This document shows positions 8,821 through 16,896 of a stretch of 56,080 bases of DNA, in pieces. The stretch is from Candidatus Sulfotelmatobacter kueseliae (GTDB taxonomy: Bacteria > Acidobacteriota > Terriglobia > Terriglobales > Acidobacteriaceae), in NCBI GenBank assembly GCA_900290255.1, contig OMOD01000127.1, forward strand, positions 1 through 56,080, given 5' to 3'. The notes below the pieces were generated by a model that was not told where the DNA came from, made no database searches, and saw nothing but the letters and a program-made list of their open reading frames with translations. The position numbers and the translations under genes were made by a program. The first letter of the stretch is position 1. Each line of letters starts with the position of its first letter.

Positions 8821-8975
8821 AATGTGTTTCCACCGTTCGTCGTCACTGGTTGATATGAAGAGCGGGCCAACTGCCTAACAACTCAAACGCATGATTGTAG
8901 CCCAGACGACAGGGCTTTACTGATCGAATCGCATGTGTCGATTGCGTGGCGCAGGGATGCAGAAGTCGGCCTGCC

Positions 8976-10505
8976 TCACGAAGCAGTGGCGACAACCGGT
9001 CCTCGTGGTGCCTGCCCCGCAGCAGGGTTTTTGTCAATCGGCAAGCTGAAGGAGAAAACTGAGCCGCTTCCCAACTGGCTGACCACCCCGATTGTGCCTC
9101 CGTGGGCTTCGACGATGACCTTGGCGATGGCCAGGCCCATGCCCGTCCCCGGCGCGGTGTAACGCTGATTCTGGCCCCGGTAGAACTTCTCAAAGATCAA
9201 CGATTGCTCGAAGGAATCGATGCCCGGCCCACGGTCGGCAACGCTGATCACAACCCGGTCCTCCTTGACCTCGGCGGTAATTTTGATGGGCGATCCCGGA
9301 GGGGAATACTTGCCCGCATTCTCCAGCAAATGCATGAGCACTTCGCGAATGCGCGGGGCGTCCATGCGGAGGTTGGGCAAATCCGCCGCGGCCATGACTT
9401 CGACCGGGTGATTTTCCAGCGGCAGCCTGGCGTCCTCAAGCGCGGGTTGGAGGGCATCCTGGAGGGAGTGGAGCCGCAGATCGAGCTGAAACATACCAGC
9501 ATCGAGCTGGGCCATTTCCGCGGCTTCGCCGACCAGGCGATTCAAACGATCGGTCTCCTCGTCCATGACGGTCAACAGTTCCCTTCTGCCTTGATCGTCG
9601 AGGGTCGCGCTGGACAACAGGGTGGTTACGCTGGCCTTGATGGAAGTGAGTGGGGTGCGGAACTCGTGAGTTACGGAATCCAGCAGGGCAGATCGGAGGC
9701 GCTCATGCTCCTGTTCCGCCCGGTGCTTGCTGAGCGCCTCCAGAGCGCGGGCGCGCTCGATGGCCAGACCTACCAGACTTCCGAGCGCGTCGAGAGTCTC
9801 CCGCGAGAGTTCGTCGCCGGTGACAGCCAAGGCCCCCACCGTGCGCATTCCCAGGCGCAACGGGACGTAAGAGACGCCGGTCTGGGTGATGGGCTCTCCG
9901 CGCAGCAAAGTGGAGCGCAGCACACTCTCTTCAAACACCATATCGAGCGAAGAACGATGGATCGTGGGGCGGTCGGCTGCGACCACGGCAACGCTGCCGA
10001 CCGAGAACGTTTCTTGCACATAGCGCGGCAGGGCGTCCAGCAGTTCGAGGACATTCTCGGAAGTGAGCAGGCGCTGGCTGAGGCCGTAAAGACGCTCCAC
10101 TTCGCGCCGGCGTCCTTTGGCGCGCTCCGCCTCGCGGCGGGCGCGCTCCGCCAGATTGCTAGCTACAAGCGCGGTCACCAGAAAGGCAAACAATGCCACC
10201 CAATTCTGAGGATCGGCGATGGTGAAGGTCTTGATCGGTGGCAAAAAGAAAAAATTGAACGCGGCCGTGGCTCCTAGAGCCAGCACCACCGCGTAGCGCA
10301 ATCCCCAGTAGGCGGAAGCCAGAAGCACGGCCACTAAGAACATCAGGGCAACGGTGGTGGGATTCACGTGCAGGCGGAAGTCCACCGCCGTGATCAAGCC
10401 GATGGCTGCAACCACCGCCACATAGCGAAATGCCTGCTTCGGAGGGCTGGTTTTCACACCCGCATTGTACGATGGACGTGACAATTTCGGCGCTCCGAAA
10501 GACAA
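8976..10505 (-). CDS. kdpD: KdpD C-terminal half: DUF4118-GAF-histidine kinase
   Basis: A 509-residue membrane histidine kinase equal to the C-terminal half of KdpD. Residues about 27-115 hold four short transmembrane helices of the DUF4118 type (for example LRYAVVLALGATAAFNFFFL). These are followed by a coiled stretch (RARREAERAKGRRREVERLY), a GAF-like region (about 150-250), HisKA with His280 in SVTHEFRTPLTS, an N-box (HLLENAGKYSPPG), and G-boxes (VADRGPGID, GTGMGLAIAK). The N-terminal KdpD/USP part is encoded by the neighbouring gene on the opposite strand, whose start is only 8 bases away if this start is right. A GTG at 10457 is a plausible alternative start that leaves room for a divergent promoter. 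It should phosphorylate KdpE in response to low K+ or turgor. Confidence 0.88.
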   Translation of the reverse strand: MSFGAPKLSRPSYNAGVKTSPPKQAFRYVAVVAAIGLITAVDFRLHVNPTTVALMFLVAVLLASAYWGLRYAVVLALGATAAFNFFFLPPIKTFTIADPQNWVALFAFLVTALVASNLAERARREAERAKGRRREVERLYGLSQRLLTSENVLELLDALPRYVQETFSVGSVAVVAADRPTIHRSSLDMVFEESVLRSTLLRGEPITQTGVSYVPLRLGMRTVGALAVTGDELSRETLDALGSLVGLAIERARALEALSKHRAEQEHERLRSALLDSVTHEFRTPLTSIKASVTTLLSSATLDDQGRRELLTVMDEETDRLNRLVGEAAEMAQLDAGMFQLDLRLHSLQDALQPALEDARLPLENHPVEVMAAADLPNLRMDAPRIREVLMHLLENAGKYSPPGSPIKITAEVKEDRVVISVADRGPGIDSFEQSLIFEKFYRGQNQRYTAPGTGMGLAIAKVIVEAHGGTIGVVSQLGSGSVFSFSLPIDKNPAAGQAPRGPVVATAS

Positions 10506-10513
10506 TAGCTGCG

Positions 10514-11635
10514 ATGACTAAAACGCCCGAGGAGTGGCTGAGCGAGATTTCAACCGAGAAGACCCGGGGCATCTTCAAGCTTTTTCTCGGCTATGCCCCT
10601 GGAGTTGGCAAGACCTACAACATGCTGAGCGAGGCGATCCGCCGTGCCAGCCGCGGAGAGGACATCCTGTTGGGCGTGGTCGAGAGCCACGGCCGCAAAG
10701 CCACGGCGGAACTGGCCACCAAGCTGGATCGTGTTCCACCGCGCAAGCTGGAATATAAGGGCACGGTCTTTGAGGAGATGGACGTGGACGCCATCCTGGC
10801 CCGTAAACCGGCGGTCGCGCTGGTTGATGAACTGGCTCACACGAACATCGAAGGCAGCAAGCACCACAAGCGCTACGAAGACGTCATCGAATTGCTGGAG
10901 GCCAAGATTGACGTGCTCTCGACCATGAACGTGCAGCATGTCGAGAGCCTTGGTCCCACCGTGCAGCAGATCACCGGGGTGCAGGTGCGCGAGACGGTTC
11001 CGGACTGGGTGATGCAGCGGGTGGACGAGATTGTGCTCGCCGACTTGACCCCCCAGGCCCTGCAGAATCGCATGCTGCGCGGCGACGTGTATCCCGCGGA
11101 CCGCGCCCAGCGGGCCCTTTCGCACTTCTTCCGGCCGGGCAATCTGATCGCGCTGCGCGAGTTGGCGCTTCGCCAAGTCACGCGCGTGGTCGACCGCAGT
11201 CTCGACGCCTATCTGGAAAAGGATGACGAACAGCAGGCGCACACCGTGCGAGAGCGCATCGGCGTCTGTGTGAGTTCGAATCCGGCGGCGCAGTATCTGA
11301 TCGCTCGAGGCTCACGCATGGCCCAGGCCATGGGCGGCGAGTTTTTCGTCTTCTACATTGATGTTGGCCGGGATACGCGTCCCGAGGACCAGAAGACTCT
11401 GGCGGAAAACATCAGCTTCGCCGAAAATCTGGGCGCGCGCGTGGTTCGCACCGCGGGCCGAAGCATCGCGGATGGGCTCGCGCAACTGGTGCGCGAGCAT
11501 CACATCACGCAGGTGATTTTTGGACGGTCCGCCCGCACCGGCTGGCAGCGATATTTGTACATGTCGGCCATTCAGCGGTTTCTGCGCGACTCGCCTTCGG
11601 TCGATGTGCACATCGTAACCCAGGAGGCGCGTTGA
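10514..11635 (+). CDS. kdpD: KdpD N-terminal half: KdpD sensor domain plus USP domain
   Basis: A 373-residue soluble protein equal to the N-terminal regulatory half of KdpD. Walker A is FLGYAPGVGKTYNML (residues about 24-38), followed by GVVESHGRK, VALVDELAHTN (Walker B-like) and STMNVQHVESL, the standard KdpD-N signatures. A universal-stress-type nucleotide-binding domain follows (about 235-370, with RIGVCVSSNPAAQYLIARGS and VIFGRSARTGWQRYL). No transmembrane or kinase part is present; that is encoded divergently at 8976-10505. ATG 10514 is chosen; an upstream ATG (10430) would overlap the divergent gene. Its stop overlaps the start of kdpE (TGATG), so the two are translationally coupled. 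Confidence 0.88.
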   Translation: MTKTPEEWLSEISTEKTRGIFKLFLGYAPGVGKTYNMLSEAIRRASRGEDILLGVVESHGRKATAELATKLDRVPPRKLEYKGTVFEEMDVDAILARKPAVALVDELAHTNIEGSKHHKRYEDVIELLEAKIDVLSTMNVQHVESLGPTVQQITGVQVRETVPDWVMQRVDEIVLADLTPQALQNRMLRGDVYPADRAQRALSHFFRPGNLIALRELALRQVTRVVDRSLDAYLEKDDEQQAHTVRERIGVCVSSNPAAQYLIARGSRMAQAMGGEFFVFYIDVGRDTRPEDQKTLAENISFAENLGARVVRTAGRSIADGLAQLVREHHITQVIFGRSARTGWQRYLYMSAIQRFLRDSPSVDVHIVTQEAR

Positions 11636-12327
11636 TGGCTGATCCGCCTCACATTCTCGTGGTGGATGACGAACCGCAAATCACCCGCGTGCTGCGCACC
11701 AGTCTCTCGGCCCAAGGCTACGACATCCGGGTCGCCAACAGCGGCGAAATGGCGCTGGAGATCATGAAGGACTGGTCGCCCAATCTGATCATCACCGATC
11801 TTTCCATGCCCTCGATCGACGGGGTGCAGCTTTGCCGCGCCGTACGCGCGGTGTCTCACATTCCCATCCTCGTGCTCTCGGTTCGCGACCAGGAGCGACA
11901 GAAGGTCGAGGCGCTGGACGCGGGGGCTGACGACTACGTCACCAAGCCGTTCGGCATGAGCGAGCTTCTGGCGAGGGTGCGGGCGAATCTTCGCCGCGTC
12001 GCCACCGAAAGCGAGCCGGAGTCGGTGATCGAAATCGGCGATTTCCGCATTGACACGGGGGCGCGCAAAGTTACGGTGCGGCGGCGCGAGGTGCGGCTCA
12101 CTCCCAAGGAGTTTGAACTGCTGGTCTATATGGCGCGCCGGCCGGGCAAGGTCATCAACCACCGCACTTTGCTGGGCGCGATCTGGGGCGGGCAGAGCAC
12201 CGAGCAGGTGGAGTATCTGCGCGTTTTCGTCGGCCAGTTGCGCAAAAAGCTGGAGCCGGATGCGTCGTCGCCGCGCTATATCGTGACCGAGCCGTGGGTG
12301 GGATACCGGTTCGAACCGGGGGAATAA
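11635..12327 (+). CDS. kdpE: KdpE, OmpR-family response regulator
   Basis: A 230-residue response regulator. The receiver domain has the acidic pair in VVDDEP (Asp11, Asp12), phospho-acceptor Asp55 in IITDLSMPSIDG, Thr/Ser in VLSVRD and Lys in DYVTKPFG. The C-terminal winged helix (about 130-230) has LTPKEFELLVYMARRPGKV and VEYLRVFVGQLRKKLE, typical of OmpR/PhoB DNA binding. ATG 11635 overlaps the kdpD stop by one base and has an ideal AGGAGG seven bases upstream. It should activate the kdp promoters by binding direct repeats; two matching 11-bp-phased sites occur at 12376 and 12831. Confidence 0.93.
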   Translation: MADPPHILVVDDEPQITRVLRTSLSAQGYDIRVANSGEMALEIMKDWSPNLIITDLSMPSIDGVQLCRAVRAVSHIPILVLSVRDQERQKVEALDAGADDYVTKPFGMSELLARVRANLRRVATESEPESVIEIGDFRIDTGARKVTVRRREVRLTPKEFELLVYMARRPGKVINHRTLLGAIWGGQSTEQVEYLRVFVGQLRKKLEPDASSPRYIVTEPWVGYRFEPGE

Positions 12328-12375
12328 GCCGCCTATCACGCCCGGGGTGTTCCGGTTACTCTCGACAGTTCCTCT

Positions 12376-12428
12376 TACGAACATTCTACGAACTCTTTAT
12401 TCAATCTTTACGCCCTTCCGTATCAAAT
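12376..12428 (+). promoter_or_regulatory. Predicted KdpE operator/promoter A (four 11-bp-phased repeats)
   Basis: Direct repeats start at 12376 (TACGAACATTC), 12387 (TACGAACTCTT), 12398 (TATTCAATCTT) and 12409 (TACGCCC), exactly 11 bp apart, one helical turn. A TATCAAAT box follows at 12421, 12 bases after the fourth repeat, and no good -35 hexamer is present. The same geometry recurs at 12831. Spacing of this kind is what OmpR-family regulators bind. Assignment to KdpE is inference from position. Confidence 0.65.
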
Positions 12429-12506
12429 CCTCTGAGCGCAAGCAAAACGAGGCTCGTTGCCCTCTGCGCGAATGGGGAAAGAGCAATCCAGAAAGGCGAA
12501 GAGTCT

Positions 12507-12764
12507 ATGTGGTCGATTCAGGATGTTTCGGCGGAAGAGCTGGCGAAGTTATTCCATCACTATCGGGGAGCGCTGGCGCATGACTGCGATGGTCACAACG
12601 GCGAGCAGGAAACGTCTTCCTGGGATCGCACCCCGCCGAGCGAGCGCAAGTTGATGGTCGCCGCAGCCCGTCTGGCGCTGCTCGAACTGGCCGCCACGGC
12701 CGCGCCGGCCGATGCCGGCCGGCCGTATTTTGCCAAGCCCGGCGAAGCCGATTGGGGCTGCTGA
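12507..12764 (+). CDS. Small hypothetical protein in the kdp locus (85 residues)
   Basis: An 85-residue soluble protein starting MWSIQDVSAEELAKLFHHYR at ATG 12507, with a purine-rich AAGGCGAAGAG stretch upstream. It has an amphipathic N-terminal helix, an acidic histidine-rich middle (HDCDGHNGEQ), a second helix (ERKLMVAAARLALLELAATA) and a short tail PYFAKPGEADWGC. I do not recognise a family. It lies between kdpE and the porin gene and is flanked by the two matching operator modules, so it is probably under KdpE control. It could be a modulator of the kinase or transporter; that is a guess from context. Confidence 0.6.
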   Translation: MWSIQDVSAEELAKLFHHYRGALAHDCDGHNGEQETSSWDRTPPSERKLMVAAARLALLELAATAAPADAGRPYFAKPGEADWGC

Positions 12765-12830
12765 AAGGCTTTTTCGACCGCCAGCCTGGTTTCAGGCAGG
12801 GCCAACCAGAGTAATCTGTCAGGCACCCTT

Positions 12831-12883
12831 TACGAATTCTTTATGAATTCCTGATCCCGCTTTTACGCGCGGCAGTATCCAAT
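12831..12883 (+). promoter_or_regulatory. Predicted KdpE operator/promoter B (four 11-bp-phased repeats)
   Basis: Repeats begin at 12831 (TACGAATTCTT), 12842 (TATGAATTCCT), a degenerate one at 12853 (GATCCCGCTTT) and 12864 (TACGCGC), each 11 bp from the next. TATCCAAT begins at 12876, 12 bases after the fourth repeat, exactly as in module A. It sits about 200 bases upstream of the porin and kdpFABC, so it is the likely promoter of the structural operon with a long leader. Confidence 0.65.
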
Positions 12884-13080
12884 CTGGTTGGGAACCCTTT
12901 TCCGCGACAAGTGTTCGAACGATGCTAAGACTGGGAATGGTGGTGCTGTGTGTCGGCACGGTGAGCTTCTTCGTGCGGGTGTTGGTTGCCCTGGTCAAGG
13001 AGAGAATTAGCTCGCCGCCGCACACCCTGCAGGTCTACCTGGCAAAGTTCACCCCCCGCAAACAAGGAGAACTTATTGTG

Positions 13081-14808
13081 ATGAATCCTGAGGCTGTGAA
13101 ACGCAAATGGCCAGCGCACACTGGCGAGCGGGCCGCTCTGGTCGCATTGTTGGCGGCAGGACTCGCGCTTCCTCTGCATGGTCAACAGCCAACCCATAGC
13201 CCTGCGGCCGAAAAAGAAAGCACCAACGGTTCGCAAGTTGGCGGCAGCACTGCGCAGGTGCCCAGAGAGATCCTGGAAGAGCTGGAATCGATGAAGAAGC
13301 GCATCGAGCAACTGGAAGCTCAGCTCAAGCAGCGTTCGAGCGCGGGAGACTCTGGCCCGGCTGCTCCCGCAGCGACGGAGGCGGCGACCGCCGCGGTCTC
13401 GCCCAATGTTCCTGTAGTCTCTTTTGCAGGCACTCCGCCGGCGGTTGCGGCGGTGCAGTCCGAGCCCACACCGGCGGCAAAGCCACCGGCGTCTGAGCCT
13501 TTCGCTTTCGCCGACTGGACGTGGTTGAACGGCAATCCGCGCACCAAGGAAGCGGCATTCGATTCGAAATTCTTCACTCCGGAAATTCGCGCGGACGTTG
13601 ACTATACCTACGACTTCAACCACCCCAGCGACGACTCGATCGGTGGATCGAGCGAGGTCTTCCGCTCCAACGAAGTGAACATCACGCAACTCGGAGTGGG
13701 CGGCGATTTTCACTTCGACCACGTGCGGGCGCGCCTGATGACGCAGTTCGGCATGTATTCGGAAACCACGCCGCGCAACGATGCCAGCTATTCGCGCGGC
13801 CAGTGGAATCTGGCTGACGCGTATCGCTACTTGTCTGAAGCCTACGGCGGGTACCATATCGATGTGCTCCACGGCATCAACGTCGACGCCGGCATCTTCA
13901 TGTCGTACGTCGGGCTGTTCAGCTATTACAACTTCGACAATTGGGCCTACCAGCCTTCGTATGTTTCCTCGAACACGCCGTGGTTTTTCACCGGCATGCG
14001 CATTCAGATTTTTCCAACGGAGAAGTTGAAGATCGAGCCCTGGATCATCAACGGATGGCAGTCTTACGGCCGCTACAACGGCCGGCTCGGCCTGGGCGGG
14101 CAGGTGCTGTATCGTCCGAACGGCTGGGTTTCGATGCTTTCCAACAATTATGGAGTCGGCGCCGACGACCTCGGTATCCCCAATCGCACCCGCATGCACA
14201 CCGACAACAGCCTGGAAGTGAAGTACTACGATCATCCGGAGCGTTTTCTCGACAAGATGGCTTTCACCTTCACTGGCGACGCGGGTTGCGAAACCGGCGC
14301 GGGAGTAAATTGCCTGACCAACCAGAAAAACGCATCGGGCCAGATCGTCTCCTACAAGCAGAGCTTTCTCGGTTACATGATCTATAACCGCTGGTGGTTC
14401 AAAAAGGACCGCTACGGGTTTACGCTGGGCGGCGGAAAGATCAACAATCCGGGCCGCTACCTGGTGCTGCTGCCGCCGATCGACGGCGCAACCGCCACTT
14501 CGGGAACGCCGTACTTCCCGGAGAGTCCCGGCGATCCGTTCAAGGCCTGGGATATATCGGCCACATACGATTACATGCCCAGCCAGTACATTACGTTCCG
14601 CTGGGAGTTCAATCACCGCCATGCCAACGTGCCCTACTGGACCGGCCCGGGTGGGATCACGCCTCCGGGAGGCAACAACGGAAATCCCGGGAGCTACACC
14701 TGTTTGAGCGGCTTTACGACTTGTAACGGTTCAGGGCTGAACACGTGGTACCCGGATTTGCGCCAGACCGAGGATCGCGCCACGATGGCAATCCTGGTGA
14801 AGTTCTAA
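13081..14808 (+). CDS. Outer-membrane beta-barrel porin (BBP2-like)
   Basis: A 575-residue exported protein. The signal peptide follows the ATG at 13081 (ALVALLAAGLALPLHGQQ), and AAGGAGA lies upstream. Then come a coiled-coil trimerisation-like segment (ILEELESMKKRIEQLEAQLK, about residues 66-86), an Ala/Pro linker, and a barrel from about residue 145. The barrel has FADWTWLNGNPRTKEAAFDS, alternating aromatic strands and a C-terminus ending in MAILVKF with the terminal aromatic expected for barrels. It resembles the OmpL-like beta-barrel porin-2 group. Sitting between kdpE and kdpFABC and behind operator B, it probably supplies outer-membrane permeability for K+ under limitation. The reading frame is open upstream to 12922 (53 more codons, hydrophobic), but signal peptide and ribosome site favour 13081. 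Confidence 0.82.
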   Translation: MNPEAVKRKWPAHTGERAALVALLAAGLALPLHGQQPTHSPAAEKESTNGSQVGGSTAQVPREILEELESMKKRIEQLEAQLKQRSSAGDSGPAAPAATEAATAAVSPNVPVVSFAGTPPAVAAVQSEPTPAAKPPASEPFAFADWTWLNGNPRTKEAAFDSKFFTPEIRADVDYTYDFNHPSDDSIGGSSEVFRSNEVNITQLGVGGDFHFDHVRARLMTQFGMYSETTPRNDASYSRGQWNLADAYRYLSEAYGGYHIDVLHGINVDAGIFMSYVGLFSYYNFDNWAYQPSYVSSNTPWFFTGMRIQIFPTEKLKIEPWIINGWQSYGRYNGRLGLGGQVLYRPNGWVSMLSNNYGVGADDLGIPNRTRMHTDNSLEVKYYDHPERFLDKMAFTFTGDAGCETGAGVNCLTNQKNASGQIVSYKQSFLGYMIYNRWWFKKDRYGFTLGGGKINNPGRYLVLLPPIDGATATSGTPYFPESPGDPFKAWDISATYDYMPSQYITFRWEFNHRHANVPYWTGPGGITPPGGNNGNPGSYTCLSGFTTCNGSGLNTWYPDLRQTEDRATMAILVKF

Positions 14809-14809
14809 G

Positions 14810-14831
14810 CAGTGGTTAGTGGTCAGTGGTC
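14810..14831 (+). repeat. Tandem CAGTGGT heptamers after the porin gene
   Basis: Three 7-bp units (CAGTGGT, TAGTGGT, CAGTGGT) begin two bases after the porin stop codon. Same unit family as 3436-3469. Confidence 0.8.
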
Positions 14832-14892
14832 GGAGGGTTGACGATCCAAGCCGCTAACCAGCGGGCCTTGGCCCCTGCCGCAAGGAGAAAAC

Positions 14893-14979
14893 ATGCAAGA
14901 CCTGATTTGGACTGCGGTAACAATTGCGTTTTTTGTGCTGTCGGTCGCTTATGTACATTTCTGCGACCGCGTGAGGTAA
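14893..14979 (+). CDS. 28-residue membrane peptide preceding kdpF
   Basis: A very short gene: ATG at 14893, stop TAA at 14977, with CAAGGAG upstream at good spacing. The product MQDLIWTAVTIAFFVLSVAY continues VHFCDRVR: a single transmembrane helix with a Cys-Asp-Arg cap at the cytosolic end. It lies 9 bases before kdpF, which has its own AGGAGCTT site. Similar one-helix peptides ending in Cys-x-Arg are, as far as I recall, often found before kdpF in other bacteria but are usually left unannotated. It may be an extra small subunit of KdpFABC; that is inference. Confidence 0.7.
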   Translation: MQDLIWTAVTIAFFVLSVAYVHFCDRVR

Positions 14980-14988
14980 GAGGAGCTT

Positions 14989-15078
14989 ATGGACACCCAA
15001 TCTCTCATCATGCTCATCATCAGCGCGCTGACCACGATTTATTTGTTCTACGCGCTATTGCGTCCGGAGAAATTCTGA
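14989..15078 (+). CDS. kdpF: KdpF, small subunit of the potassium-transporting ATPase
   Basis: 29 residues: MDTQSLIMLIISALTTIYLF then YALLRPEKF. A single transmembrane helix with the (L)YALLRPEKF ending that is diagnostic for KdpF, the small subunit that stabilises the KdpABC complex. AGGAG lies upstream. The stop codon is followed after one base by the kdpA start at 15080. Confidence 0.9.
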   Translation: MDTQSLIMLIISALTTIYLFYALLRPEKF

Positions 15079-15079
15079 G

Positions 15080-16888
15080 ATGACGATCAACGGCTGGCTA
15101 CAGATCCTTGTATTTCTGGCACTGATCTTCGCCGTGACCAAGCCCATGGGAATTTTCATGGCGCATGTGTTCGCGCGGGAGCGCACCTTCCTTGATCCGG
15201 TGCTGCGCCCGGTCGAGCGCCTGCTCTATCGCGTCACCGGGGTTGACGAGGAACACGAGATGCCCTGGACTGAATACGCGACGACGATGCTGGTGTTCAG
15301 CGGCGTTTCAATGCTGGTGCTGTATTTGATCCAGAGGATTCAAGGCGCCTCGTGGATGCCGTTCAATCCGCAGCATTTTGCGGGGGTCATGCCCGAACAC
15401 CTGGCGTTCAACACGGCGGCATCATTCACCACCAACACCAACTGGCAGGTCTACTCGGGCGAGACGACCATGAGCTATTTCACGCAAATGGCCGGGCTCG
15501 CCTATCACAACTTCATCTCGGCCGCGACGGGAATTGCCCTGGCGATCGCTTTCATCCGCGGCATCGCGCGGCGCCAGATGAAAACCATCGGCAACTTCTG
15601 GGTCGACATGGTGCGCGCGACTCTCTGGGTGCTGCTGCCCTTCAGCGTGGTTGGCGCACTGCTGCTGGTTTCGCAGGGGGTGGTGCAGAACCTCAAGGCG
15701 TACGACACGGTGAAGCTGGTCGAACCGCAACAGGTCCAGCGCGTGGGTGCGGACGGCAAACCCGTGGTCGATCCGAGCGGCAAGCCGGTGATGGACACAG
15801 TCTCAACCCAGACCATTGCGCAAGGACCCGTGGCTTCGCAGGAGATCATCAAGGAGTGGGGAACGAATGGCGGCGGCTTCTTCAATGCCAATAGCGCGCA
15901 TCCCTTCGAGAATCCGACGCCGCTTTCCAACCTGATTGAGCTGTTTGCCATTTTTGCGGTGTCTGCGGGGCTTACCTACACGCTGGGACGCATGACCAAC
16001 TCTCCCGCGCACGGATGGGCAGTCTGGGCGGCAATGGCGATTCTTTTTCTCTGCGGGGTAACCACCGCCTACTGGGCGGAGTCGCAAGGCAATCCGCTTT
16101 ATCCCTCTACGGTCGCACAGCACGTGACGAATACGCAGCCGGGCGGCAATATGGAAGGCAAGGAGACGAGGTTCGGCATCGCCAACTCGGCACTGTTCGC
16201 GACGGTCACCACCGATGCGAGTTGCGGAGCGATCAACGGCTGGCACGACTCGTTCACCCCGCTGGGCGGCATGGTCCCGCTGGTCAACATCATGCTGAGC
16301 GAGGTGATCTTCGGCGGTGTCGGCGCGGGCCTGTACGGCATGCTGATCTATGTGGTGCTGGCAGTGTTCATTGCCGGCCTCATGGTCGGGCGCACGCCGG
16401 AATACCTGGGCAAGAAAATCGAAGCCTATGACGTGAAGATGGCGATGCTGGTATCGCTGGTCTTTCCGCTCATCATTCTTTCGCTGGCCGGCATTTCCGT
16501 GGCTAAGAACTTCGGGACCGTGGGCATCTTCAATCCCGGCCCGCACGGCTTCAGCGAGATTCTGTACGCGTTCGTTTCGGCAGCGGGCAACAACGGCTCG
16601 GCTTTCGGAGGAATCATCGCCACCAATCTGTGGTATGACACGGCCATTGGGATGACCATGCTGATCGGCCGATTTTTCATGGTCATTCCCATGTTGGCGA
16701 TTGCCGGCAATCTCGCGGAGAAAAAATACGTGCCGCCGTCGGTGGGCACGTTCCCGGTCACGACGCCGCTGTTCACGTTCCTGCTGATCAGCGTCATCCT
16801 CATCCTGGGCGCGCTCACGTTCTTCCCGGCGCTGAGCCTGGGGCCGATTCTTGAACATCTTCTTTTGTATGTAGGAAAGATTTTCTAG
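15080..16888 (+). CDS. kdpA: KdpA, K+-binding channel-like subunit
   Basis: A 602-residue inner-membrane protein with about ten helices. The four pore-loop signatures of KdpA are present: [13 protein letters not shown] (residues about 114-126), [39 protein letters not shown] and [11 protein letters not shown]. They form the selectivity filter that binds K+ from the periplasm. Length is slightly above the usual 560 because of a loop near residues 215-245. It is part of the ATP-driven high-affinity K+ uptake complex KdpFABC, with kdpB 8 bases downstream. Confidence 0.97.
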   Translation: MTINGWLQILVFLALIFAVTKPMGIFMAHVFARERTFLDPVLRPVERLLYRVTGVDEEHEMPWTEYATTMLVFSGVSMLVLYLIQRIQGASWMPFNPQHFAGVMPEHLAFNTAASFTTNTNWQVYSGETTMSYFTQMAGLAYHNFISAATGIALAIAFIRGIARRQMKTIGNFWVDMVRATLWVLLPFSVVGALLLVSQGVVQNLKAYDTVKLVEPQQVQRVGADGKPVVDPSGKPVMDTVSTQTIAQGPVASQEIIKEWGTNGGGFFNANSAHPFENPTPLSNLIELFAIFAVSAGLTYTLGRMTNSPAHGWAVWAAMAILFLCGVTTAYWAESQGNPLYPSTVAQHVTNTQPGGNMEGKETRFGIANSALFATVTTDASCGAINGWHDSFTPLGGMVPLVNIMLSEVIFGGVGAGLYGMLIYVVLAVFIAGLMVGRTPEYLGKKIEAYDVKMAMLVSLVFPLIILSLAGISVAKNFGTVGIFNPGPHGFSEILYAFVSAAGNNGSAFGGIIATNLWYDTAIGMTMLIGRFFMVIPMLAIAGNLAEKKYVPPSVGTFPVTTPLFTFLLISVILILGALTFFPALSLGPILEHLLLYVGKIF

Positions 16889-16896
16889 GGAACCTT

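Noticed and set aside
9102-10277. A 391-codon open frame on the plus strand opposite the kdpD kinase gene
   Set aside because: Composition and content are those of an antisense shadow; the minus strand carries all kinase motifs.
8976-11635. Split kdpD as a sequencing frameshift
   Set aside because: The two halves are on opposite strands, so no indel could join them; it is a real rearrangement.
12925-14622. A 565-codon minus-strand frame opposite the porin
   Set aside because: Shadow of the porin gene; the plus strand has signal peptide and barrel pattern.
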